64,000 nucleotides of DNA from Ancistrus triradiatus (taxonomy: Eukaryota > Chordata > Actinopteri > Siluriformes > Loricariidae): NCBI GenBank assembly GCA_025084515.1, contig JAJAGP010001492.1, forward strand, positions 1 to 64,000. The letters run 5' to 3'. Both the position numbers and the translations under genes were made by a program. The notes under the pieces were generated by a model. That model was not told the DNA's origin and did no database searches. It saw only the letters and a list, made by a program, of their open reading frames with translations. The stretch's first letter is position 1. The number at the start of each line of letters is the position of its first letter. Positions 1-12,700 of this stretch are shown here, piece by piece.

Positions 1-1345
1 GTTATACAGTACCATTGCTAAAATAAGAAATCTAGTGGTGGCCTAAGACTCTACATCAATACTCTGAATGTTTGTAGTGGGATATTGTTGCCAAGGAAGA
101 AAAAACAGCAGTCAAATTAAAGAGTTGGATGTCTATATTATAGTCCGTGATCCAGAACCTGGAGTGTTCTGTGATTACCTATGGTGATTGGAGACACTAT
201 GGAAGGACCACACCTTGGCATTCATCAATTCACTCTGGAGTAATTTCACTAGTCTGCATGTGGCCATTCTTTTCCCGGATTGTGGTTACATTATTAGTGT
301 TTGCACTGCAGGGTGAACCTGCTCCTGCAAAACAGCCTCATACCTGTCAACGGTTATTGTAAGAAATTGCATCACTCTCAGGCGTGTGGAATATTTCCTC
401 AGCCCTTTTCTCCTGAAATTTCTTCATACATTCATTTTAAATCAAGGTTGATTCTTTGACCGCCAGATAAAACCTACAGACATCTGCTTGAAAACACTTC
501 CTGTGAGCAGTACTCCTCTTTACAGTCCGTTTATAAACAGAAAGAGGAAGTGATAATTTCAGTTCCCTGAATCACATGAAACCTACAGTTCTGAAAATGT
601 CATTTGCATGACACCGTACAGAACTGGAATAATTAAAAAAACCACAGAGACTTTTCATATCAGTCATTTTGCATCAAACTCTTATGTTTTACAGTAGTGC
701 TTTTAACCCGACGAATAAGTTAGACATAAATATCTTCATTTAGGAGACCTTTTGCAGAGTGATTGGATAGCCTGTGGTAAGTAAAGGCCATGAGTGTGAT
801 TCCTAGGCCAGCCATCTACATCTGTGGTTCAGTGGAAACAGTCTGGTTCTCTATAATATTGACACCTGCCATTAATTTTCTCTCATCAGTGACGCACAAC
901 AATGTCCCATCATTTTTGCGTTATATCGTTTTGTGCTTTCTCACAGAATTGCTGTTCAACTTTTTTGCCTCTTTCTTGCTGTGGCTTACGTCTTTGAAGT
1001 TAGCTCATAAACTTAAACCAAATGCTGTACCCTTAACATTGTATTGAGCACACAATTGTTCTGTGAGTGGCATGTACAGCACACGTCAGAGCATTTGTAT
1101 TTTAGAATTCCCACTTTGTGTGCACTATCCCCTTCTCGGTGCATTGTTATTAGCTCAAGTGCAAGTTTTGTGTTCATCATCGCCATTTTGGCATGCTGAA
1201 AACCCTTATATTTGTATATTTAAGCTGGTGTTCTCGTTGTCTTGTGTTTATCCTCATGCTAAATCCACCATACTTGTCCTTCGTTATAGGTAGGTCTTAA
1301 GTTTGTGTAGCAATCTCACAGTGAAGGTTCATATTGTATACAAGC

Positions 1346-1816
1346 ATAACATTAACATTAAAACCACTGACAGGCGAAGTTAATAACATTGATGGTGTAA
1401 TGCTCTGGCCACTGTTCTATTGGGAAATCTTGGTTCCTGGCATTCACTCTGAACCCTATCACCCACATGAAATTTCTTGCAGACCAAGTTACACCCCTTC
1501 ATGGCAACAGTATTCCCTAATGACAAGCCTCTTTCAGCAGTATAATCCGTCTTTACACAGTGCAGGAATGGTTTGAGGAACATGAGCTCAAGGTGTTGAC
1601 TTGGCCTCCAAATTCCACAGATCTCAATACAGTTGAGAATACGTTGGAAGTGTTGGACAAACAAGTCAGATCCATGGAGGCCACACTTCACAATTTATAG
1701 GACTTAAACTATCTGATGCTAATGTCTTAGTGCCAGATTCCACAGCTTCAAAAGTAGAGGTTTGGGAGCATGAGAACGAGCCACACACTTAGGCAGGTGG
1801 TTTTAATGTTATAGCG
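1346..1816. mobile_element. Tc1-like DNA transposon remnant, both ends present
   Basis: The left end (TAACATTAAAACCACTGACA) is mirrored at the right end by GGTGGTTTTAATGTTATAG, giving terminal inverted repeats. The interior retains a degraded transposase stretch reading TGGCCTCCAAATTCCACAG, the remnant of the conserved WP-SPDLNPIE block. It is internally deleted and cannot code for a transposase. Confidence 0.7.
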
Positions 1817-2186
1817 ACTTGAGTAATAGATTTACAAAATATCGTCAATTCAGATATGATGATAATTAAGACCAAGTTATAAAGCAAGATGATAATTGTA
1901 TACATCTCTTTTGAAAGCAATACAATCAACCATGTATTGCATGCAGTGAACTTAAGATGGGCTTAAACTTAACGGATTCATTAGTTTTTCATAAGTCAAT
2001 TGAGCCGGACAAGTTTTATCTGTTTATCTGTTAAAATTGACATGTAAATCAAATAATTTTGTGTTTTATAACTGTCCTCTACAGAAGTTAAAAACCTGTT
2101 GGCTGACACCAGCATTTGCTGCTACTGGTACTTGTCACTGCTGGGTTTTTTCTTTCTAATACTGACAGTTTTATATTCTTGATATA

Positions 2187-3175
2187 CAGTGGTGCTTGAA
2201 ATTTTGTGAACCCTTTAGAATTTTCTATATTTCTGCACAAATATGACCTAAAACATCATCAGATTTCACACAAGTCCCAAAAGTAGATTAAGACAATCCA
2301 GTTAAACAAGTGAGACAAAAATATTATACTTGCTCATTTATTTTTTGAGGAAAATGATCCAATGTTACATATTAGTGAGTGGAAATTAGAAATTAGTCAG
2401 GTGTTTTCAATAAATGGGATGACACTCAGGTGTAATGACAAGGGATCTATCAAAATCTGCTCCTCACAACACATGTTTGTGGATGTGTATTATTACACAA
2501 ACAAAGGAAATTTCTGCGGACCTCAGAAAAAGAGTTGTTCATCAGGCTGGAAAAGGTTACAAAACCATCTCTAAAGAGTTTGGACTCCACCAATCCACAG
2601 TCAGACAGATTGTGTACAAATGGAGGAAATTCAAGACCATGTTACCCTCCCCAGGTGAGGTCGACCAACAAAGCCCACTCCAAGAGCAAGGTGTGTAATA
2701 GTTGGCGAGGTCACAAACGAACCCAGGGTAACTTCTAAGCAACTGAAGGCGTCTCTCACATTGGCTAATGTTAATGTTGTGGAAGGACCTGAAGTGAGCA
2801 GTTAATGTGAGGAAACCCACCAACATCCCAGAGCTGAAGCTGTTCTTTACGGAGGAATGGGCTAAAATTCCTCCAAGCCGGTGTGCAGGACTGATCAACA
2901 GGAAACGTTTAGTTGCTTTTATTGCTGCACAGGGGGGGTCACACCAGATACTGAAAGCAAAGGTTCACATACTTTTGCCACTCACTAATATGTAATATTG
3001 GATTATTTTCCTCAGTAAATAAATGACCAAGTATAATATTTTTGTCTCATTTGTTTAACTGGTTTCTCTTGTTCTACTTGTAGGACTTGGGTAACAATCT
3101 GATGATGTTTTAGGTCATATTTTATGCAGAAATACAGAAAATTCTAAAGGGTTCACAAACTTTCAAGCACCACTG
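2187..3175 (-). mobile_element. Tc1/mariner element, internally deleted (989 bp)
   Basis: Terminal inverted repeats of roughly 200 bp start CAGTGGTGCTTGAAA and end TTTCAAGCACCACTG, flanked by TA on both sides (2185-2186, 3176-3177), the target duplication of the superfamily. The interior keeps transposase fragments, including a helix-turn-helix stretch on the plus strand around 2530-2640 (KTISKEFGLHQSTVRQIVYK). Although that fragment reads on the plus strand, the more complete relative at 36822-38415 carries its transposase on the minus strand, so the deletion or an inversion has rearranged this copy; the strand given is therefore uncertain. Confidence 0.85.
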
Positions 3176-3639
3176 TAGGTCACTGAAAATATGAGTTCTC
3201 AAACGACTAATTAAGTCAGTGGCATGACTTACTTCCAAACCTCCCAAACTGCAGCACCACAGCCTGCATATGTGTCAATGAGTACACAGGCAAGTGTACT
3301 AGACTGTACTCCATGTACTCCCAGATTCCAAAGACATGTGTTAGGTCAGGTGACTTCCCTAAAGTGTCTCAGTGTGAGTTAGTGTGTGCGCATGTGCCCT
3401 GTGATGGATTCTTGTCCTGTCTAGGGTTTCTTCCTGCCTTCCTGGCTCACACAACCCTGAACTGTTTAAGAGCAAATCATATTGTGTGTAAATATATTGT
3501 CTGTACCTCTGCTCTGTCCCTAACAGCAAAACCTGATGTCTCTGAGTGATAGTGTGCTGTATTAGTTAAATTTATGGAAATTTATGGCTGTATGGAAAAG
3601 GCCTGTATCACATGATCTTCATTTGTGTGTATTTGTCAG

Positions 3640-3741
3640 GACTCCACTGGGCCGAGCACGGGCATGGCTGAGACTGGCACTGATGCAAAAGAGATTAGCA
3701 GACTACCTGCGTGTACTCATCACCAGGAAAGACATAATGAG
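3640..3741 (+). CDS. rufy2: rufy2 exon (RUN domain)
   Basis: Acceptor TTTGTCAG at 3639 and donor GTAAAG at 3742. Encodes TPLGRARAWLRLALMQKRLA and on to KDIMS, the central RUN helix pair. It enters with one base of a split codon and leaves in phase 2. Confidence 0.93.
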
Positions 3742-6700
3742 GTAAAGAACTTTGTGTCTTCCTAATACAGAGTGTGGACCATAAGTTTGAGAATGAAAAT
3801 ACTTCCATTTTGCATTCTTCTGTAATATACATTATTTTTCATTACAAAAGTAATGACCCAGTACACTCCACAATGCTTTGCAACAACTACTTGAAGACTA
3901 AAGAAGATCAGTTTTAATTAGTGATTTCAGCCACTTGATGTTAACTGGTTCATAGTATTATGCATTAAATCACAGAATCTCCATAGAGAAGCAGTGGAAG
4001 TAGAATAGGTTGTACCAAACACCTCAGTGACTCTCAGTATGACACTTATGTAGGTGCTGTTTCCAATAAAGTCCATAAAGTAATCATTTGCCAGCTTCTG
4101 CCAAAGATTGCCTGGCTTGCACAGAGTCTTGACCTTAACTCCTTCAGACACCTGTGAGATGAAACCATATGGAGTATATTTCAGAAACAACTGTGATTCT
4201 CACACACAACAGACTCAACAACAGAATAGTACAAAAACAAATTCACTTGTCCAGTGAGCAGACTAGCCCCGGCTAGTCTAACACAGATAACCATGCCTCA
4301 GTTGAAGGTGCACGGATTGTACGATTTTCCCATTCTAATGTCGATTCAGACTGTAACTGATTCACAGAAAACTTGCTGGCTTGATTTTAGGCTCCAGGAT
4401 CACTTGACTAATTTCCATAAAGGAAAGCTCTAATCATGAAGGGTTAATACATGCATGAGAATGTCATTGCAAGTTCTTTTTTAATTAATTATTTATTATT
4501 AATCATTTAATTAATTATTTATTTTTTGTGTTGTTGTGCAGTGATTTCTACGAATCCTCTGCAGTCATGCTGGAGGAAGAGGGAGCCGTCATCGTTGGTC
4601 TCCTGGTGGGACTTAACGTCATTGATGCCAACCTATGTGTGAAGGGCGAGGACCTGGACACCCAGGTATGGGATCTTATTTTATTTAATTTTTTTTATCT
4701 CGTCTACAGAGGAATCTTATTATTAAATTCCTAATATGCATGAAATATCTAGTTCTAGGTTGGGTAGCTTTTCTGGTAGCAAATGGCCCGGTGTAAGTCC
4801 AGGCTGATTTGAATGACGTGATGTGCCTGTTTGTAGCTGCTGTATTTATTTAGTCTTACACCGTGGGCAAATTGTCTTTGCGTATGTGTTGAAGACTTTT
4901 CCACATTTTTAACCACTAACTAAATTAAACCACATTGCCAATTAAATTAAGTTTATTTAGTAGTAACTAAAGTAGAAAGGTGCAGCAGGTGAGGTAAAGC
5001 CATGAGTGTCCTGGATCCAGCCATCCTTAAGCTCTGTTGTATTATTGTTTGGTTTTTAAATTTAGACGTCAATGCTAATTGGACTGCACTTGTGTTATTA
5101 TAGTAATAATAATAAAAATGAATAAAAATTAACAATGAAATTCTTTAGGTTGGAGTGATTGATTTCTCCATGTACTTGAAAAATGACATTGATGACTACA
5201 GAAGTGAAGAAAGGTAAGATGGCAGTTTGTTTTTGTTGCATTTCTGGTCAGTGTATTAAAGTGCTTTAGCATGGAATCCGCATGTCTTAACTTTGTTTTG
5301 TACTTAAGAAGAACCATGGATATTTAGACCAAGTGCAATATTAACTACATCACGCTGTACAAGTCTAATAATGTCCTTTTTTATCCTTCCTTAAAAGAAA
5401 TGGCCAAATTGCAGCAATACTGGATCAGAAGAACTATGTTGAAGAACTAAACAGGCAGCTCAAGTATGTAACGGTAGCACGTAGCTGTTACATAACATGG
5501 ATCTGCCTTTAAACCTAAAACCAAACTGTTTTTGTCTGTTGTAGTTCCACTGTTCATGGTCTGCAGGGCCGTGTGGACTCGTTGGAAAAATCCAATTCCA
5601 AGCTCATCGAGGAGGTACCCGAGTCTTCCAAGAATGCACATGAATATGTTTGCTATCTGTGAAATCAGATGCGTTATCAAAGCACCATTTTTCTCTGTAG
5701 CTGGCAATAGCAAAAAACAACATCATCAAACTACAGGAAGAGAACCACCAGCTCCGATCGGAGAACTCCGTAATCGTCAGGAAGGCTCAGCAGCGTCTCG
5801 AGGTAAATGTGCTGTGTATTTCTGATGCTAGTTCTAGTTCAGGTATGTTTAGCCATTAACAGAAGTAACATACACTGAATGGCCACTTTATTACAGCCAT
5901 CCATGTACACTGCCTGGCCAGAAAAAGGGCATTTAGCTTTGATTAAGGCATGCATTCGCTGTGGCATCATTTCTACAAGCTTCTGCAATGTTACACCATT
6001 TATTTCTGTCCAGAGTTGCATTGATTTTTTCCCAAGATCTTGTATTGATGATGGGAGATTTGTACCACTGCACAAAGTCTTCTCCAGCACATCCCAAAGA
6101 TTCTCAATGGGGCTCAGGTCTGGACTCCATGTGTGAAAATGATGTCTCATGCTCCCTGAACCACTCTTTCACAATTTGACCCTTCTGAAACAGATGAACA
6201 TCTTTTCCACGACCACAGGATGTGTCATTCGACATGGTTGAGAAGCTACTCAGTGCATCAGTTAGGGTTAAATAACTTGTTTCCAGCTGAAACATAATCA
6301 CCAATGCATTAATTATTCGATGGGAGGCTCTTTTTTGAACTATTTAACTATTTGCTTAGTTATAAATCCACGTGGTGACCTTTTTTTTGGCTAGGCAGTG
6401 TAGTAGTATGTTGGACCTCCTTTGGCCTTCAGAACAGCAGCAATAGCCATAGATTACACTAGGTGCTGAAATCGTTCAGCAGGAATATTGACCCATGCGG
6501 ACAGGATAGCTTTTCGCAGTTGGCGGAAATTAGATGGACGTTCTGACATACTCTGAACAACCCATTCTACCTCAGAGATGCTAACAGATGCTGCTGTGTT
6601 GTGTACAGTCTACACAGGGGGACGTAACCTGTGAATTGGACACATACAAACAGTCCCGGCAGGGCCTGGACGAAATGTACAACGAGGCCCGGAGGCAACT

Positions 6701-9700
6701 GAGGGAGGAGTGTCAGCTCCGGCAGGTCTGTTCTTATCTGAACTGCTATTAATGTACTTCACTCAGGTTTTTACAGATGAATGTATGTTTTTCAGCTACA
6801 AGGTCACAACATTGGAAGCAATAGCACACTGTTTATTACTATGTGCTCTTAGTCTAAGCAAAACCTTTTATCCAGACTTGTGAACATAATAAAAGGAAAC
6901 ATTGTGCCTGTTGTAGGACGTGGAGAATGAACTGGTGGTGCAGGTTAGCATGAAGCAGGAGATGGAACTGGCCATGAAGCTCTTAGAGAAAGATATCCAT
7001 GAGAAGCAGGACACTTTGATTGGACTTCGGCAACAGTTAGATGAGGTTAAAGCCATCAACGTGGAGATGTACCAAAAAATGCAGGTAATGTTATGATATT
7101 AATAGAGCTGGCATGTCCGATATGTCCATTTCTAACCTTAGGGCACAACAGAATGTACAACGGTGCTTGAAAGTTTGTGACCCTTTCTATATTTCTGCAT
7201 AAATATGACCTAAAACATCATCAGATTTTCACACAAGTCCTAAAAGTAGATAAAGAGAACCCAGTTAAACAAATGAGACAAAAATATTATACTTGGTCAT
7301 TTATTTATTGAGGAATATGGTAGTGTATAGTAATGAAAATGTATAGTCATTATACTGTTGCTAAACCAATGGCATATCTAATCTAATCTACTTTTGCACA
7401 GTACTGTGGTTCCATTGGTGTTGGAATTCATCAGATATTGGAAGAGAAAAACTGCTGCTGTACAATGTAGATATGTCTTATATTTGATTTTTGTACGAAA
7501 ATCTGGGAGTGGTCTCAAGCCACTTTACAAGTTTAGATTATCTCTAATAAAATACGTCCAATCCAAAAGAGCGAGCCTAGGGCGACAGTGGCAAGGAAAA
7601 AACTCCCTAGTTTAGGAAGAAACCTGGGAGGACCAAGACTCAAAAGGGACCCAACCTACTTGGGCGGAGGAGATGATAAATCTAAGAGCGAACTAAAGTC
7701 ATGGAGGCAAAGTTCGAAGAGAACTGCTGCTGTACATGTAGATATGTTGATTTTGTACGAAAATCTGGAGTGGTCTCTTTTTATTTCTTCCCAGAGCCAT
7801 AGCATTTATCAAAGCTATAATGGTCAATATAATATAATCTTTTCATTTATTACAAGTAGTTTGTTTTTAAGTAGCAACCAGGGCACTACTGAAAAGTGGA
7901 GATTTCATTCCTAACAAACCTTTTAGCAACTCATGAACGTTTAACAGTGCCAGATTTCTTAATAATGTTGTCTTTTGGTAACCACAGACCCCTGAGTAAC
8001 TAATCTTTCCATATCACCAGTCATCTGATGATTGCATGAAACAGAAAAACGACATGATTGCAAGACTGGAGGAGAAAACCAACCAGATAACGGCTACCAT
8101 GAAACAGCTAGAGCAAAGGTGAGTCAAGTCTGAATTGCAATTTGTTCTGTATAATACTAAATCTGTTCCAGTGGTGCACTTAGATTGTTGCAGCTGTTTC
8201 TTGTGAGTAGCACAGATGTTCATCTAATTGCAGAGTCAAATTACAGCTTTAAATTTAAATTATAATATTAACTACAGACTGCAGACAGCTCTATCATTAA
8301 AAGTCTCTATGGACATTTGTTTTACATACACCGACTCCTACTAGGATTTTAGTTAAATTGTGTTCTTGGGCTATAGGTTATTTATTCTAGCATGAATTAA
8401 CTTTTCTTTGGTATGTTTACACATTGTAACACTCAATATCAAATTGAATGTAACACAAAAATCTGATTATTTATTAAAAATGTAATTATTAACATACCTG
8501 GATTGGATAAGTGATCTGCCCATTCAGAGTAATAAAAAATTATAAAACCCTTCTCAGGTACAACCAATCGCCTTTCAGATCACACACTAGACTTACATGG
8601 CCTCTACCCTGACATAAACATGTAATGGGTTGAAAATTATATTTCAGAATAAAACAGGCTGTTCCTTGAAGTTTTCACTGCTAGAGTACATGGTAATGCA
8701 AAGAATTCACCATGATTAGAAAGCTGCTTTGAAAAGACTCTGGGATAAAGTTAGGAGCATATAAAAGTCTATTCACATAATTTATATTATTATTTTCTTT
8801 AGGCACGGGTGTATACATTAAGTGTTTTGAGCTGCAGGAACACATTATCACAGGGTGGAATTATACATTTTAATAATTCAGTAATTATCTTCTTTTACCA
8901 CAACATTTCATTAGTACTTCATTGTCTGACAAGGATTCACTGTTTCCAGAATTATACTTTTTTAATGCAAAATATAAATTTTTAGGTAATTGGTACACTT
9001 ACCTGTCAAAAGCATTGTATATGGGAGTGTCCAAAATCACTATTGTCTTTACCAGCTCTGTTCCCTGTAGGCTAATAGTGCTCTATATAGAATGTAGAGT
9101 GTAGGAAATAATGAATTGAAGACCATTTTGTATGCAGTCCATAAATACTGGTCCTTCAAAGGGTCAGTCAGCAAAAATGTGATTAACAATGTGTTTAAAT
9201 CAGTGTTCAAATATTAGAACATTAATATCACTAACTTTGATAGCCCTAATTTACCTAAATGCTTTAATCCTGGCTAGTGCTCCCTCTGCTGGATGAAAAT
9301 GCTGTTTGGCTGTAGCTGTAGCCACACCTCCATTCAGTGGTTCTCAAACATTTTCTGCAGGGCCCCCTTTTGTACATAAGAATATTATCGAGCCCCCCAA
9401 CGCACACCTAGACAACTTTGCTTCCAAACTCCACTGGAATTTATTTGATACTGGGGTGTTTCTAGATTGCTTGTTATACTGGAGCACATAGAATTTAGAG
9501 GGCCTCTGCTTGCCAATCAGTCGTAGGGGCACAACTGTGCATAAAAATGAAGCCTGTTAAACGGTAAATAGATTAAGTGATTTAACACTAAAGTGGGTGT
9601 TACTCTGCCATGGATGAGAAATGAAGAACACATTAACACTAAAGATATTTTTCTTAATTGCATTAATTTTGTTTATACTAACGTAGCTGATGCCTTTGCT

Positions 9701-12700
9701 AGTTTAATGACTGCTTTTGTTTAGCAATCTAAAGTGTACTTTTGGTACGTTATACAGGTTTAGTGGCCTAAATTCACTGCCTTAATTCATGACATATTAC
9801 AGGAGATTTTGGAATCTGTTTTATCATGTTCATTTTTAAATTTGGTTAGTTCAGAAGTTAAAAAAACAACAACAAAATGGGAAGAAAATGAAACAGGACA
9901 AACTTTTACATATACAGTGGGGGCCAAAGTTCTAAGAGCACTAGTGAAAATGCATCTGTTTAGCATTTGTAATACAAATTGTAATAGTGTTTTTTGTTAC
10001 AAATCATATAATTAGCAAACCAATTTGAGTAAAATGTTAAACCTTGGGGAATAAAAACCACATACATTTTTATGTGTTTATTAGTTTATTATTTTATAAT
10101 ATTGTGTTCTAATTAATTTACTACAGTCTATATTTTAGTATGTTTATTATATTTTCTTTAAATATGTTCTCTATTTTAATCTTTCTACTTAGCTTCTGTG
10201 TATTTAGGTAACTATTAGGTAATTTAGTTTATTTCTTACATATATCATCTAGGCTGCTCAAAGTCTTGGTTCTGTTCTTGGTTTCTTAATCATGACATTT
10301 AGGGAGTCCTTCCTTTCCACTGTCACCCTAGGATTGCGCCGTTGGGGCTGTAATAATCATCATAGGTACACTTCAACTATGAGAGACAAAATGAGGAAAA
10401 AAGATCCAGGAAATCACATTGTAGGATTTTTAAAGAATTTAATTGTAAATCATGGTGGAAAATAAGTATTTGGTCACCCACAAACAAGCAAGATTTCTGG
10501 CTCTCACAGACCTGTAACTTCTTTAAGAAGCTCTTCTGACGTCCACTCGTTACCTGTATTAATGGCACCTGTTTGACCTCGTGATCTGTATAAAAGACAC
10601 CTGTTAACAGCCTCAAACAGTCAGACTCCAAACTCAACCATGGCCAAGAACGAACAAAAAGAGCTGTCCGAAGGACCACCAGGAAGAAAAAATTTGTAAG
10701 GGACCCTGCCACCAGGCCCTTGGGAAGAGTGAATCTACAATAGGGGCGGCCAGGGTTGGTGTGAATAAAATTAACTGTGGGAGCAGTTTGTAAGGAAAAA
10801 ATGGAAGGACATACAAGACCATTGATAATCTCCCTCAACCGATCTGGGGGCCCAAAGCAAGATCTCCATCCCTCCCCGGGGGCAAAAATGATCATGTGAA
10901 CGATGAGCAGAAATTTCCAGAACATACACAGAGGGGAAACTGATGAATGACCTGCCAGAGAGCTGGGACAAAGTAAACAAAGGCCATACCATCCTGTAAC
11001 ACACTACACCCCAGAGGGAACTCAGATCTGCAAGTGCCAGGCAAATGCCCCCTGCTTAAAGCCAGAAACCATGTCCAGGCCCGTCTGAACTTTTTGGCCA
11101 GAGAGCATATGGATGATCCAGAAGAGGGACTGGGAAGAATATCATGTGGTTGGTAGATGAAATTACAAAAAATAGAAACTTTTTGGTGCAGTAACTCAAA
11201 ACTTGTCATGTTTGGAGGAAAAAGAATGGCTGAGTTTGCATCCCAAGAAAACAACCACACCCGTACTACTGTGAAGCATTTGGGGGTGGAAACATCATGC
11301 CTTTTTTTTGGGTCTGTGTTTTTCTGCAGAGGGGGAAGGAGGACGACTGATCCATGTTAAAGGGAAGAGAATGAATGGGGCCATGTATCGTGAGAGATTT
11401 TAAGCCAAAAAAAACCCCGTCCTTCCAATCAGTGAGAGAGCATTGAAGATGGAAAATTGGCTGGGGGTTTTTTCCAGCATGACAATGATCCCAAAACACA
11501 CTGCTTCCAGGCAACGGGGGGGGGGCCAAACGAAGGAGTGGCTCCCGTAAAAAATCATTTTCCAGGGTTCCGGAGTGGAGCTTAGCCAAGTCTGAATACC
11601 ATAGGAAAATTTGTTGGAGGGGAGTTTTTTTGAAAGAAAGCCCCGTTGTTGCCCAAGTGGAACAAGCCCCAAAAAGAGGAGATCTGCATGGGAGGAATGG
11701 GCCAAAAATAATACCAGCTTTACAGTGTGTGCAAACCTGGTGAAGGGACTTGCAGGAAAATGTTTGACCACTCTGTGTCATTGCCCCAACAAAGGTTATG
11801 TTACAAAGTACTGAGTTGAAAAACTTTTGTTATTGACCAAAATAAACCTTATTTTCCCCACCATTATTTACAATTAAATTCTTTAAAAAATCCTACAATG
11901 ATGATTCCCTGGATTTTTTTCTCATTTCATGTGTCTCTCATAGTTTTAAGTTGTACCTATGATGAAAATTACAGACCTCTCTCATCTTTTCTAAGGTAAG
12001 AACGACACACCAATCAGTGGCTGACTAATACTTTTTTTTGTCCCAAACTGTATGTAAGAAATTAAACCGAAAATTACCTAATAGTTACCTAAATTTACAC
12101 AGAAAAAGCCTAAGTAGAAACAATAAAATAGAGAAAAAAACATATTTAAAAGGAAAATATAAATAAACATACTAAAATTATAAGATTATAAGTAAATTAA
12201 TTAGAACACAAACTTATTATGATGAAAAATATAATTTTTAAATCCCTGGATGGGGGATGTGGGTCAGGAGGAAAAAAAAACTGTTTTATAATCCATATAA
12301 TGACCCTGTTGTTAAATTACTTAAAAACAATAAGGTGGTGCAGTTTTTCACTCAAATGGAAAAATTTTTTTTTAATTTTTTCATTTTTATTTTCTAAAAC
12401 TCTTCATTCAAAAAGGTAAAAAATCTTTTTTTTAGAAGCCTTGAATTGTTACAGGCAGCAGGAGAACAATTTAAGTGTATTAAGAGAGCTTGAGTCCGAA
12501 GAAATTTTAATCTAACTGCTTACGTAAACTATACAGTCAGCCAACATCAGATATTTTGCTTTAATGAGTAACAGCCAAAAGAAAAAAACAAAGAAATATT
12601 TATTTTTGTAAAATATATCATAAATATCCAAAGCTATAAATATTGGCTAAAAATTTTGATATTGGGAACCGATGCCAATAAACACCGAAAGAAATTCATA

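Larger units (their letters stand above)
1..3639. other. rufy2 upstream intron, repeat-rich
   Basis: No exon is recognisable before the splice acceptor at 3638-3639. The reading frames in 1-1300 show no domain or family resemblance. The first 60 bases hold a short stretch (TGGTGGCCTAAGACTC) resembling the ends of fish Tc1-like elements. The rest contains the two DNA-transposon remnants listed separately and, at about 3270-3440, a fragment resembling the body of a fish SINE. Confidence 0.6.

Noticed and set aside
790..1293. Hydrophobic 76-85 codon frames resembling membrane proteins
   Set aside because: They lie in T-rich intron sequence, which yields hydrophobic frames by chance; no splice signals or family match.
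10377..11781. Several 100-180 codon frames on the minus strand
   Set aside because: They are antisense readings of the broken Tc1 transposase at 10340-12050 and have no family resemblance of their own.
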